From Phycisphaerales bacterium (GTDB taxonomy: Bacteria > Planctomycetota > Phycisphaerae > Tepidisphaerales > Tepidisphaeraceae), in contig JAQGHJ010000758.1 of assembly GCA_028288905.1 (NCBI GenBank), forward strand, positions 1 to 6,685: 6,685 nt of DNA, in the 5' to 3' direction. A program made the position numbers and the translations under genes. Below are positions 1 through 6,522 of the stretch, in pieces; positions within the stretch are counted from its first letter, which is position 1; every line of letters begins with the position of its first letter. The notes beneath the pieces are model-generated. The model saw only the letters and a list, made by a program, of their open reading frames with translations. It was not told the DNA's origin and ran no database searches.

Positions 1-522
1 GCCCCCCGCGCCGGCGTCGTCCGACGCGGGCCGGGGCCCCGCGGGCGCGGCGTGGGGGGCGTCCGGGTTCGCCTTGGCCGGCGTGTCGAGCCCGGTCCGG
101 GCGATCGCGTTGTGCAGCGTCGCGTGCAGGTCCAGCTCGCTGACCGGGTCGCCGAACTCGTACGGCTTCGTCCCCTCGATCCGCTCGCCGCCCTGGCCGG
201 CCGTCACCTTCTCGTGCCCGTCCCGCTGCCCGCGGCTGAGGTTGGCGAACACCTCGGCCAGCGCCTTCTGCTGCATCCGCCCGACGGCCCGGGGGGTGAG
301 CCGGAGCTTGCCCTTACCGTCCTTGTCGATCAGCCCCTCCTGGAGCATCTTCTCGAGCAGCTCGGACTGCTCCGGGTCCTTCGGGTTCTGCATCATCTGC
401 TGCAGGGCCTTCATGGCCTGGTCGCCGTACTGAAGGATGAAGTCCATCAGCTGGTCGAACCCGAAGAGCGAATCTTGGGTCGGGAACTCCTGCCCGTCGA
501 ACTCGCCGTAGAAGTACTTCAT
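1..522 (-). CDS. VWA-domain protein (COG4867-like), N-terminal part, cut by window edge
   Basis: Reading leftward from the ATG at 522 there are 174 open codons to the window edge, so the C-terminus is missing. The protein opens MKYFYGEFDGQEF and has an acidic, Met/Gln-rich helical stretch at about residues 20-65. A segment containing LTPRAVGRMQQKALAEVF, a GHEK motif and GTKPYEFGDPVSELDLHATL follows at about 75-135. From my memory of the family, this order (LTPRA...KAL, GxHE, GxxxPYEFGD, LDLxxTLxNA) is typical of the region in front of the VWA domain in COG4867 proteins, often found near MoxR-type ATPases. The VWA domain and its MIDAS residues would lie beyond the edge and cannot be checked. 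An Ala/Pro/Asp-rich linker starts near residue 148. No Shine-Dalgarno is visible; TACAAT at 536-531 lies 8 nt upstream of the ATG and could be a -10 box giving a near-leaderless message. The gene follows pilW1 after a 168-nt gap and is probably unrelated to the pilins. Confidence 0.75.
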   Translation of the reverse strand, partial: MKYFYGEFDGQEFPTQDSLFGFDQLMDFILQYGDQAMKALQQMMQNPKDPEQSELLEKMLQEGLIDKDGKGKLRLTPRAVGRMQQKALAEVFANLSRGQRDGHEKVTAGQGGERIEGTKPYEFGDPVSELDLHATLHNAIARTGLDTPAKANPDAPHAAPAGPRPASDDAGAGG

Positions 523-555
523 CGACCCGGATTGTAGCCGGGGCGGGCGGGGGAA

Positions 556-675
556 GTGGGGAGTGTCGGAGTTTCAGAGTATCGGGGTGGAGGTGTAGGC
601 CGCAGGGTTGCGGATCGCTGCGACGCGGCGGGACGATGGCTTCGTCTTCGGCACCCCTATCCGACACGTCCCCAC
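556..675. repeat. Intergenic inverted repeat with nested hairpins (pilW1 / VWA gene gap)
   Basis: This lies in the 168-nt gap between the pilW1 stop and the VWA start. Outer arms are 556-570 (gtggggagtgtcgga) and 660-675 (tccgacacgtccccac), which pair fully apart from a one-base bulge. GGGGTG at 584-589 can pair with CACCCC at 652-657. Two small perfect hairpins lie inside: ccgca/tgcgg (600-604/609-613) and gacga/tcgtc (632-636/642-646). No U-run follows on either strand, so it is not a standard intrinsic terminator. It could be a structured RNA element, a Rho-independent-like barrier, or a degenerate repetitive palindrome. Confidence 0.5.
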
Positions 676-690
676 CCCGACGCTCCCTCC

Positions 691-1257
691 CTATTTATCC
701 AGCGCCCGCCGCGGCCCCGACGTTCCGGTCAGCGTCACCGCCTGTTTGCCGACGGCGACGGTGATCGAGATCGGGACCCGCTGGACGGCGGCCAGCCCGT
801 CGGCGTCCGTCCCGACGACGGCCGGGCCGAACGTGGCCGCCTTGATCTTGCCGGCCAGCTGGTAGACGGTCCCGGCCCCGGTGCCGTACGTGACCTGGAG
901 CGTGAGCCGCGCGGTGGCCGCGTCGTACTTGTACCGGCGGGAGATCTCGTTCGGCTCGGCCGACCCGGGTGGGCGGACGATGTCGACGTACGTCCCCAGC
1001 GCGTCGCACGATACGGCGTCGGCCCGGCGGATCTCGGCCTCGACCTGCCCGAGCGACACCCGGGCCGTGTGGGCCGCCTTCGAGAAGTCCGCGTTCGCCT
1101 GCACGGACGCCGACGACGCGACGAACGCCATCGACGTCGCCGTCAGCAGCAGCGACGTGATCCCCAGGCTGATCAGCAGCTCGACCATGCTCAGGCCGGA
1201 CCGGCGCGTCCGGGCGGCACGGGCGAGGTTGAACGGTCGGCAGGGCATGTTGCTCAC
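691..1257 (-). CDS. PilW-like minor pilin/pseudopilin, cassette 1 (pilW1)
   Basis: This is a 188-residue prepilin-like protein. A basic leader (to Gly21) is followed by LSMVELLIS, which puts Gly at -1 and Glu at +5 of the expected prepilin peptidase site. A hydrophobic helix runs over about residues 22-44. The rest is a small soluble domain ending RRALDK. +1 is Leu rather than the usual Phe, as in its paralogue at 3832-4416. The two share the downstream motifs (D/F)xxRP, RRYxYD, FGPA and VQR(V/L)PI along their length. I chose GTG at 1257 over ATG at 1248 because GAGG at 1268-1265 is 7 nt from the GTG but 16 nt from the ATG, and because the GTG overlaps the pilX1 stop as GTGA, an arrangement typical of translational coupling. 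PilW, PilV and PilX proteins of known systems prime pilus assembly at the tip; the PilW name rests on size, N-terminus and neighbours. Confidence 0.85.
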   Translation of the reverse strand: MSNMPCRPFNLARAARTRRSGLSMVELLISLGITSLLLTATSMAFVASSASVQANADFSKAAHTARVSLGQVEAEIRRADAVSCDALGTYVDIVRPPGSAEPNEISRRYKYDAATARLTLQVTYGTGAGTVYQLAGKIKAATFGPAVVGTDADGLAAVQRVPISITVAVGKQAVTLTGTSGPRRALDK

Positions 1258-2744
1258 GGCGGCACCTCGAGGTAGCTGGCCAGGTCGAGCACGAGCCGGC
1301 TCCCGGCGTACAGCCCGGGGATCGTCCCGCCCCCGCCGGCGAACGTGATCTGCCCGCCGCCGACCATGTTGAAGCTCGTGTCGGCCAGGTTGATGAGCGA
1401 CCCGTTGATCGTCCCCCGGTACCCGTTGGAGATGTCGAACTTGCTGGCGACCATCGTCCCGTTGAACGTCCGGGCGCCGCCGGCGAGCACGACCGGGTAG
1501 TTCGGGGCGAGCACCAGGGCCCCGGCCAAGTCCTTCAGGTCGTCCAGCCGCTCGGCCGCCCAAACGGCCGGCGTGAAGTTCGCGGCCGACAGCGCCTCGA
1601 CCCCGTCCACCCGCACCCCGTTGTCTAGCGTGATCTGGTTCGACGCCATCGCGACCGACGCGTTGCCGTCCGTCACGATCACGCCCGTGACCGTGACCCC
1701 GCCGCCGAACGTTACCTTGTTCGGGCTCTCGACGAAGATCACCCCGTTCAGCTTGATCGCGTTCCCGAACGACGTGTTCGCGTTCGCCTTGATGCGGATG
1801 TTCGTCAGGGTCGCGGTGGCGGGGATCGAGGTGGTGGCGGTGATCACCTTCGGCCCCGTCGTGCCGGCGGCCGGGACGAACGCCTCGAACGCCGACCCGT
1901 CGACCACCGGGAACGACGGCATCGGCGTGTTCGGGACGATCTGCCCGGCCACGGTCGCCCCGTTCGTGATGACGGGGGCCTTCGGGTTCGCGGTGTAGAA
2001 GAAGTTCTGCTCGATCTTCGTCCCGCCGCTCATGGTCAGCGGGGCGACGCCGGCCTGGGCGGTCGCGACCGTCACGTCCCCGCCGGCGATCTGGGCACCG
2101 TTGCTCAGCACGACCGGGCTGCGGGTGAGGACCCCGGCCCCCGGGGCGGTCCAAGCCAGCTTCCGCGGCACGTACGTCAACTGGACCGCCCGGGCGATCG
2201 GTTCGGCCGCCCGCGCCCGGCCGTAAGCCGTCAACGTCACGTTCGACCCGGCGCGGGTGAGCACCGCCCGGGTCTGCCCGGCGACGCCGCCGAGCGACAT
2301 CCAGCCGTAGGTCGGGCCGGCGGCCGTCCCGGTCGTGCCGGGGATGCAGATGACGTCGTTGCCCGACGCGTCGGTGAACCGGGTCGGGTCCCGCCCGCCC
2401 ATGTTCGTCGTGCCGGCGAGCTGGGCCGAGAGCTTGGCGTACATCTGCCCGAACGCGGTTGCCGGGTCGGGGTCCGGCGTCAGGTTCATCAGGTTGACCT
2501 GCCGGCGGGCGAACTGCAGCCCGCTCTCGGCCGCCATTTGGCTCTCGGCCACGACCCGGTCGTTCCGGCTCATCTGGGCCGTCATCGTCGTGGCCGCGAA
2601 GAACCCGATCGCCAGGGCGGCGAACAGGATCAGGTACAGCATCGCGATGAGCGACGCGACGCCGCGGCGGGGGCGGGCGTTTAGACCCGTACACGCGCGA
2701 CCGCGAAGCTCGGGGTGAATCTTTGAACTTCGGATGAGGCACAT
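1254..2744 (-). CDS. PilX/GspK-type pilin-like protein with beta-solenoid-like passenger, cassette 1 (pilX1)
   Basis: This is a 496-residue protein. A basic leader ending RPRRG (Gly28) precedes a hydrophobic helix at about 29-51 that starts VASLIAMLYLILF and has no Glu at +5. The amphipathic continuation, RNDRVVAESQMAAESGL (60-76), matches the ER..A...AAE.GL pattern of PilX N-termini. From about residue 200 to the end the chain is built of short beta-prone repeats rich in Gly, Asn, Val and Thr (for example NGVIFVESPNKVTFGGGV, TVTGVIVTDG, GSLINLADTSFNMVGGG), suggesting a beta-helix passenger. Canonical PilX proteins are much shorter, at roughly 150-200 residues. It aligns with the protein at 4502-5899 throughout, both ending with a Y(L/V)E(V/L)P motif. 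ATG at 2744 was chosen because GGAAAG lies 9 nt upstream. A longer frame from 2840 would translate the intergenic palindrome and is unlikely. The function as a tip or adhesive pseudopilin is inferred. Confidence 0.82.
   Translation of the reverse strand: MCLIRSSKIHPELRGRACTGLNARPRRGVASLIAMLYLILFAALAIGFFAATTMTAQMSRNDRVVAESQMAAESGLQFARRQVNLMNLTPDPDPATAFGQMYAKLSAQLAGTTNMGGRDPTRFTDASGNDVICIPGTTGTAAGPTYGWMSLGGVAGQTRAVLTRAGSNVTLTAYGRARAAEPIARAVQLTYVPRKLAWTAPGAGVLTRSPVVLSNGAQIAGGDVTVATAQAGVAPLTMSGGTKIEQNFFYTANPKAPVITNGATVAGQIVPNTPMPSFPVVDGSAFEAFVPAAGTTGPKVITATTSIPATATLTNIRIKANANTSFGNAIKLNGVIFVESPNKVTFGGGVTVTGVIVTDGNASVAMASNQITLDNGVRVDGVEALSAANFTPAVWAAERLDDLKDLAGALVLAPNYPVVLAGGARTFNGTMVASKFDISNGYRGTINGSLINLADTSFNMVGGGQITFAGGGGTIPGLYAGSRLVLDLASYLEVPP
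1258..1268 (-). promoter_or_regulatory. Ribosome-binding site that selects the GTG start of pilW1
   Basis: On the minus strand GAGG (1268-1265) is followed by a 7-nt spacer and then GTG. The site lies inside the last codons of pilX1, so pilW1 translation is probably coupled to pilX1 termination through the GTGA overlap. Confidence 0.6.
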
Positions 2745-2769
2745 GGGCCACGTCTTTCCGAAAACGCTC

Positions 2770-2793
2770 CCCCCTCTCCTTCGTGAGAGGGGG
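2770..2793. repeat. 9-bp hairpin ahead of pilX1
   Basis: CCCCCTCTC (2770-2778) and GAGAGGGGG (2785-2793) are perfect inverted arms around CTTCGT, a TTCG-type loop. It is the outermost left piece of the composite palindrome between pilV1 and pilX1, 25 nt upstream of the pilX1 ATG. Confidence 0.75.
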
Positions 2794-2796
2794 TGG

Positions 2797-2883
2797 GGGT
2801 GAGGGTGAACGTCGGGGCGGCCTCGGACTCGCGGAGCCACCCGGCCCGATCGCTCGGGGCCGCCTCGACGCTCACCCTCACCC
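2797..2883. repeat. Long inverted repeat, 26-bp arms, between pilV1 and pilX1
   Basis: The left arm (2797-2822, beginning gggtgagggtgaacgtcg) and right arm (2858-2883, ending gacgctcaccctcaccc) are complementary with 2 mismatches around a 35-nt spacer. Together with the small hairpins on both sides it makes a roughly 155-bp composite palindrome (2770-2924). Such elements are typically dispersed, REP/BIME-like intergenic repeats, but copy number cannot be judged from one window. In the transcript it would form a strong structure within the pilV1-pilX1 message and could act in processing, stability or attenuation. Confidence 0.75.
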
Positions 2884-2885
2884 GC

Positions 2886-2924
2886 CGCGGCTTCGCCGCG
2901 ACGACCTCTCCCGGAGGGAGAGGT
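2886..2924. repeat. Two perfect hairpins completing the composite palindrome
   Basis: CGCGGC/GCCGCG (2886-2891/2895-2900) encloses TTC. ACCTCTCCC/GGGAGAGGT (2904-2912/2916-2924) encloses GGA. They lie 45-83 nt downstream of the pilV1 stop on the minus strand. Neither is followed by a U-run there, so they are better read as mRNA-stabilising or repetitive-element structures than as a terminator. Confidence 0.65.
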
Positions 2925-2969
2925 GAACTCAAACGCCCGGCGCGGCGGGGCGGCGGTGCCGGCCCTTCG

Positions 2970-3533
2970 TCAGTCCGCGTTCGGGGCACACGCGATCCAG
3001 GCGGTCTGGTAGACCACCTTCTTGTTGTGCTCGATCGTCACGGTCACCCGGGCCGTCCGGACGGACGTCGTCCGCGGCACGGCCGTCGCGTAGTTGGTCT
3101 CGGACACCGGCTGCACGTCGACCTTCTGGGCCCACGTCGCCATCGACGCGATCGGGGTCCGCGCCCCGTTCAGCGGCGGGTCGAACGCCTGCCCGTCGAG
3201 GTCCAAGAGGTTGTCGTACGCGGCGACCGTCGCCTCCCGGCTCACCCACTGGGTCGGCGACTGCGGGTCGTAGAACGCCAGCCCGAGCGAAATCTCTCGG
3301 ACGTTGTTCGCCAGTTGCACCGCCGTCGTCAGCTCGTTGCCGGCCGCGTTCGACACCGTGCCGGCGGCCAACAGTTGCAGCGTGGCGACGACTCCGAACC
3401 CGATCACCATCGTGACGAACGCGGCCTCGATCAGCGTGAACCCCCGCCGGCCGGCCCGCCGGAGACGCGGGAGGCGGTCTGGCGGCGAACGGCGCCGCGA
3501 GGCGGTCCAAGATGAGAGCCGCATGAGAGCCAC
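2970..3533 (-). CDS. PilV-like minor pilin/pseudopilin, cassette 1 (pilV1)
   Basis: This is a 187-residue protein. An Arg-rich leader ending AGRRG (Gly31) is followed by FTLIEAAFVTMVIGFGVVA, a textbook prepilin site (Gly-1, Phe+1, Glu+5) and hydrophobic helix at about 32-54. The soluble part shares long motifs with the protein at 5986-6522: LLAAGTVSNAA, ANNV(R/H)EISLGLA, PTQW..REATVAAYD, DLDGQ.F.PPL and TARVTV. These are minor-pilin features; PilV is the closest name because of the length and the FTLIEA start, though a GspI/GspJ-like role is possible. The start is not certain. GTG at 3533 sits at the same distance from the conserved ATCCGAT block as the GTG of the paralogue; ATG at 3524 is the alternative. 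Neither has a Shine-Dalgarno. A duplicated atgagagcc (3512-3520, 3523-3531) lies at the start. This gene heads cassette 1, and 298 nt separate it from pilW2. Confidence 0.85.
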   Translation of the reverse strand: MALMRLSSWTASRRRSPPDRLPRLRRAGRRGFTLIEAAFVTMVIGFGVVATLQLLAAGTVSNAAGNELTTAVQLANNVREISLGLAFYDPQSPTQWVSREATVAAYDNLLDLDGQAFDPPLNGARTPIASMATWAQKVDVQPVSETNYATAVPRTTSVRTARVTVTIEHNKKVVYQTAWIACAPNAD

Positions 3534-3831
3534 ATCTGGATATCGGATGCGGCGGAGGGGGGGTCAAATAGGGCGGGCTGAGCCGGTGAGGCGGGCGGGG
3601 CAGGAAACGGGCTTTCACGGAGGTTCGGCGGACCTCACCGACGCGCGGCCGAGGCCGCGGCCACCCGCGGCTTGTCACACTGACAGGATGTGTTGGGGTA
3701 GCGGGCGTGCCCGCCCGACTCGCCGCGCACCCTCCGAGCCGAGCGAAGAATGGCTTCCACGCAGCGCCCGGAGGAAGTGGCAAGTTCGGTCGAAGCGGCC
3801 CCGCCCGTCGTCCCGGCCGGTGGCCGGCGTC
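3534..3831. other. Intergenic spacer between the two pilin cassettes
   Basis: The spacer is 298 bp with no credible gene on either strand. It holds the promoter-like motif next to pilV1, an imperfect operator-like palindrome TGTCA-CAC-TGACA (3673-3685) and a perfect palindrome GCGGGC-GT-GCCCGC (3701-3714) without a U-run. The open frames crossing it have no pilin-like or other recognisable content and extend antisense into the neighbouring genes. The two palindromes are 16 nt apart and could be a regulator site and a weak 3' hairpin for the cassette 2 message; both readings are inference. Confidence 0.5.
3539..3567 (-). promoter_or_regulatory. Putative promoter of cassette 1, near-leaderless start
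   Basis: TTGACC (3567-3562) is followed by 17 nt and GATATC (3544-3539), with the pilV1 GTG 5 nt further on. The -35-like element is good; the -10 is a weak match. Support comes from the same layout (TTGACG-N17-GATGTC-N5-GTG) at the other cassette head: over 37 aligned positions 26 match, including an unbroken ATCCGAT. Confidence 0.4.
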
Positions 3832-4416
3832 TCAGAATTTCATCGCCCGTCGGGACCCGGCCGCACCGTTCAAGGTGACCGAGCTGCGGCCGACCTGGAC
3901 CGTCAGGGCGATCGGCAGCCGCTGGACGACCGTCGCGTTGTTCGCGTCCACGCCCGTCTGGGCGGGGCCGAACCGGGCGGCCGCCACGTTCCGGACCATC
4001 GTGTAGGTCGGGCCCGCGGTCCCGTCGAGGTGGTAGACGGTCAGCGTCACCCGCCGGCCGGCCGGGTCGTACCGGTACCGGCGGTACGCCTCGTCCGGGT
4101 CCAGCACCTCGGTCGGGCGGATCACGTCGAAGTAGTCGTCGGCCCCACCGGCGTCGCACCGGAGGGCGTCCGACCGCCGGCACTCGACCACCATCTGGTT
4201 TACCGTCACCCGCGCCGCCTGGGTGGCCCGGAAGAACTGGTCGTTCGTCTCGACCGCGTCGGCCGACGCGACGAACGCGGTCACCACTCCGGCCAGCAAC
4301 ATCGTCGTGATCGAGACGCTGATCATCAGCTCGACCATCGACAGCCCGCGCCGCGTCCGTAGGCGACGGCAGTAGGCAGTACGCAGTAGGCGGTAGGCAG
4401 AGGTGAAAGTTGACAT
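3832..4416 (-). CDS. PilW-like minor pilin/pseudopilin with repeat-encoded leader, cassette 2 (pilW2)
   Basis: This is a 194-residue prepilin-like protein. The leader runs to Gly24, followed by [19 protein letters not shown], giving Glu+5 and a hydrophobic helix at about 25-47. The soluble domain aligns with PilW1 (DVIRP, RRYRYD, FGPA, VQRLPI) and ends RRAMKF; a Cys-Asp-Ala motif (CDA) is present in both. Leader residues 6-17 ([12 protein letters not shown]) are encoded by degenerate copies of the 7-bp repeat that also fills the intergenic region upstream. Against the perfect repeat, two substitutions have turned Cys9 and Pro12 into Arg, giving the basic charge a prepilin leader needs. The ATG at 4416 has GGGAG about 6 nt upstream, and both lie in the loop between inverted repeat arms. 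Unlike pilW1, which overlaps pilX1, this gene is 85 nt from pilX2. Confidence 0.85.
   Translation of the reverse strand: MSTFTSAYRLLRTAYCRRLRTRRGLSMVELMISVSITTMLLAGVVTAFVASADAVETNDQFFRATQAARVTVNQMVVECRRSDALRCDAGGADDYFDVIRPTEVLDPDEAYRRYRYDPAGRRVTLTVYHLDGTAGPTYTMVRNVAAARFGPAQTGVDANNATVVQRLPIALTVQVGRSSVTLNGAAGSRRAMKF
4368..4400 (-). repeat. Degenerate heptamer array inside the pilW2 leader
   Basis: On the minus strand this reads ctgccta, ccgccta, ctgcgta, ctgccta, ctgcc: four units plus five bases with two substitutions. It is in inverted orientation to the perfect array at 4443-4496 and encodes residues 6-17 of PilW2, with the reading frame shifting by one base each unit. Confidence 0.85.
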
Positions 4417-4442
4417 GTCCCGCTCCCGATGCGTTCAACTGT
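4401..4442 (-). promoter_or_regulatory. pilW2 start region in the loop of a repeat hairpin
   Basis: The 42-nt segment between the inverted heptamer arrays holds the Shine-Dalgarno GGGAG and the ATG of pilW2. It can close further through AGTTGA (4440-4435) pairing with TCAACT (4413-4408), a perfect 6-bp stem whose loop contains the Shine-Dalgarno and the ATG. The long outer stem (up to 33 bp with 2 mismatches) can form in several registers because the upstream array is longer. An effect on translation is inference. Confidence 0.6.
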
Positions 4443-4496
<54 letters not shown>

Positions 4497-4501
4497 GCCC
4501 C

Positions 4502-5899
4502 TCACTCCATCGGCAGCTCGACGTACGTGTCCGGCAGCGGCGCGAACTTCGTGCCGAAGGTGACGCCGGTCGGGTAGTTGCTCGTCCCGGTGCTGGCAAT
4601 CACCACCTCGGAGCTGCCGCCGACGTCCATCTGCACGTCGGCCAGGTTGATCACCGACCCCTTCACGGTCCCGCCGGCGTTGCCCCAGAACTTGATCCGG
4701 CTGGCCATGATGTGCCCGCTGACCGAGCTGAAGCTGCCGCTGAACGACACGTCGTACCCGGGGGCCAGCACGAACGCCCCGGTTAGGTTCCGCAGCCCGC
4801 CGTAGCTCGCCGGGAGCGTCTCGACCCCGCGGACGGTCACGTTGCCGGTGAAGTTCAGCGCGTTCTTCGCCAGGTCCATCGTCGCCCCGTTCTCGACGAC
4901 GACCACGCCCTGGATGTCGACGTTCCCGCCGAAGTCGATCACGTTCGGAGCCTTCACGAACAGCACGCCCCGGATCGTCGTGCCGCCGTTGAACTTCGGG
5001 TTCGTGTTGGGCGCGATGTACACGTTGTCGAGCGTCTTGCCGCCCGTGTACTTGGTGGTCGCGTACGCCGCGTACGCGGTCGTGTCGATGTCCGGGAAGT
5101 CCGGCTCCTTCACGCCCTTGTGGATGTGGTCGGCGATCTGGGCGTAATTGCTCGTCCCGCCGATCGTCGCGCCGGAATAGCTGACGCTCGCGTTCGGGTT
5201 GACGATGCTGATGTCGCCGGACACCTCCTTGCCGCCCACCACGACTGGCGTCGGGTCGGTCATGTTCGTCGACAGGATGCTGCCGCGGGCCGGGTCGCCC
5301 TGGCCGATGATCCGCGCCGCGCCGCTCGTGACGATCTTCCCGCGGGAGGCGACGCCGTAGTCGAACAGCGCGCTGGCCCGGGGGGCCTTCTGGAACTGGA
5401 GCCGGACCGTGCGGGTGACGGCAGCGTCCGGCCCGGCCCCGACGACCGTCAGGATCAGGAACGTGCCCGACTGGGTGACGGTCCCGCGGAACCGCTGCCG
5501 CCCGGCGGCGTCGAGCGGCACCCACCCGGTCGCGCTCGGGACGGCGACGGCCCCGGCGGCCAGGGCGACGGTCTTGCCGCCCATGTTCGCGGTGCCGTTC
5601 AGCAGCCGCCCGAGTTCGGCGGCGCAGGCGGACAGCAGGTTCGCGTCCGGGGTGCTGGCCGGCAGGTCGACCGCCCCGAGCTGGTACCGCATGAACGCCA
5701 GCCCGCCCTCGGCCGCGAGCTGGGCGTCGGCCGCCACCCGCTCGTTCCGCGACACCTGCACGGACATCGTCGACCCGGCGTAGAACCCGATCGCGAGCAC
5801 CGAGAACAGGATCAGGAACAGCATCGCCAGGAGCGACACCACGCCCCGGCGAGCGCGGGGGCGGCGGGAGGACGGCGATCGACCGGGATTGTTACGCAT
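4502..5899 (-). CDS. PilX/GspK-type pilin-like protein with beta-solenoid-like passenger, cassette 2 (pilX2)
   Basis: This is a 465-residue protein. A basic leader ending RARRG (Gly19) is followed by [20 protein letters not shown] (20-39) with Leu instead of Glu at +5, then [17 protein letters not shown] (51-67), the PilX-type amphipathic stretch. Residues of about 70-190 form a mixed region with a conserved NMGG and a GWVPL motif. From the [18 protein letters not shown] segment on, the chain is a series of short beta-strands with turns ([44 protein letters not shown]), consistent with a right-handed beta-helix. It ends YVELPME. GAGGG lies 9 nt before the ATG at 5899, which supports this start. 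The gene is second in cassette 2, 86 nt after pilV2. In T2SS the large GspK pseudopilin, which also lacks Glu+5, caps the tip; a similar role here is inferred from the family, not shown. Confidence 0.83.
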   Translation of the reverse strand: MRNNPGRSPSSRRPRARRGVVSLLAMLFLILFSVLAIGFYAGSTMSVQVSRNERVAADAQLAAEGGLAFMRYQLGAVDLPASTPDANLLSACAAELGRLLNGTANMGGKTVALAAGAVAVPSATGWVPLDAAGRQRFRGTVTQSGTFLILTVVGAGPDAAVTRTVRLQFQKAPRASALFDYGVASRGKIVTSGAARIIGQGDPARGSILSTNMTDPTPVVVGGKEVSGDISIVNPNASVSYSGATIGGTSNYAQIADHIHKGVKEPDFPDIDTTAYAAYATTKYTGGKTLDNVYIAPNTNPKFNGGTTIRGVLFVKAPNVIDFGGNVDIQGVVVVENGATMDLAKNALNFTGNVTVRGVETLPASYGGLRNLTGAFVLAPGYDVSFSGSFSSVSGHIMASRIKFWGNAGGTVKGSVINLADVQMDVGGSSEVVIASTGTSNYPTGVTFGTKFAPLPDTYVELPME

Positions 5900-5985
5900 G
5901 ACGTCAAGCCCTCGGCTTCCCCTCGACCCACACGGTTCCCCGGCCGCCCGTCGCTACTACACCCGAACACCGCGACGCCGCCCGC

Positions 5986-6522
5986 TCACCCCGGGCTCGG
6001 CCCGACAACGAGCCACGTCGCGGTGTGGACGACCTTCCCGTTCAGCAGGATCTCGACCGTCACGCGGGCGGTCGGCACGGTGATGTCGTTCGGCCGGACC
6101 GCCGTGACCGCGTCGGGCGACACTGTTCGGACCGTCACCCGCTGGGCCCAGTTCGGGTACCCGGCGATCGGCTGGCGGCGGACGTCGAGCGGGGGGCTGA
6201 ACGTCTGGCCGTCGAGGTCGGCGACGTCGTCGTACGCGGCGACCGTCGCCTCCCGGGTCGACCACTGGGTCGGGGCGGCCGGGTCGGCGTACGCCAGCCC
6301 GAGCGAGATCTCGTGCACGTTGTTCGCGAGGTTCACCGCGACCGTCATCTGGTTGCTGGCCGCGTTCGACACGGTGCCGGCCGCCAGCAGCTCCATCATC
6401 GCGATCACGCCGACCCCGATGATCATCGTCACCCACGCGGCCTCGATGAGCGTGAACCCGCGGCCGCGGGCGGCGGAAGGCGGGCGGCGGCGGGGCCGGT
6501 CAGCGGGGGTCTTCGGTATCAC
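5986..6522 (-). CDS. PilV-like minor pilin/pseudopilin, cassette 2 (pilV2)
   Basis: This is a 178-residue protein. An Arg/Pro-rich leader (Gly22) is followed by FTLIEAAWVTMIIGVGVIA, the canonical prepilin site with Phe+1 and Glu+5 and a hydrophobic helix at about 23-45. The soluble part matches PilV1 in block order (LLAAGTVSNAA, ANNVHEISLGLA, PTQWSTREATVAAYD, DLDGQTF) and ends with a hydrophobic strand and GPSPG. The start is GTG at 6522 with no Shine-Dalgarno; it sits 5 nt after a -10-like GATGTC. An ATG at 6532 is in another frame. This is the first gene of the pilin cluster; nothing upstream in the window belongs to it. The name PilV follows from size and position. It should anchor in the inner membrane before being processed by a prepilin peptidase encoded elsewhere. 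Confidence 0.85.
   Translation of the reverse strand: MIPKTPADRPRRRPPSAARGRGFTLIEAAWVTMIIGVGVIAMMELLAAGTVSNAASNQMTVAVNLANNVHEISLGLAYADPAAPTQWSTREATVAAYDDVADLDGQTFSPPLDVRRQPIAGYPNWAQRVTVRTVSPDAVTAVRPNDITVPTARVTVEILLNGKVVHTATWLVVGPSPG

Noticed and set aside
314..667. Minus-strand 117-codon open frame across the VWA gene start
   Set aside because: It overlaps the VWA frame, which matches a known family from its ATG at 522. This frame is Pro/Arg/Asp-rich with no recognisable content.
691..2751. A 686-codon minus-strand open frame covering pilW1 and the pilX1 region
   Set aside because: Only the part from 1257 down is pilin-like. The rest is pilX1 read in another frame, full of Arg, Gly and Pro, and remains open because stop codons are rare at this GC content.
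2745..2840. Extended N-terminus of pilX1 starting at 2840
   Set aside because: It would translate the intergenic palindrome and place about 30 odd residues before an already sufficient basic leader; the ATG at 2744 has a Shine-Dalgarno-like GGAAAG.
2770..2924. Intrinsic terminator between pilV1 and pilX1
   Set aside because: The hairpins are strong, but none is followed by a U-run on the minus strand, and cassette 2 is organised as one unit without such a structure.
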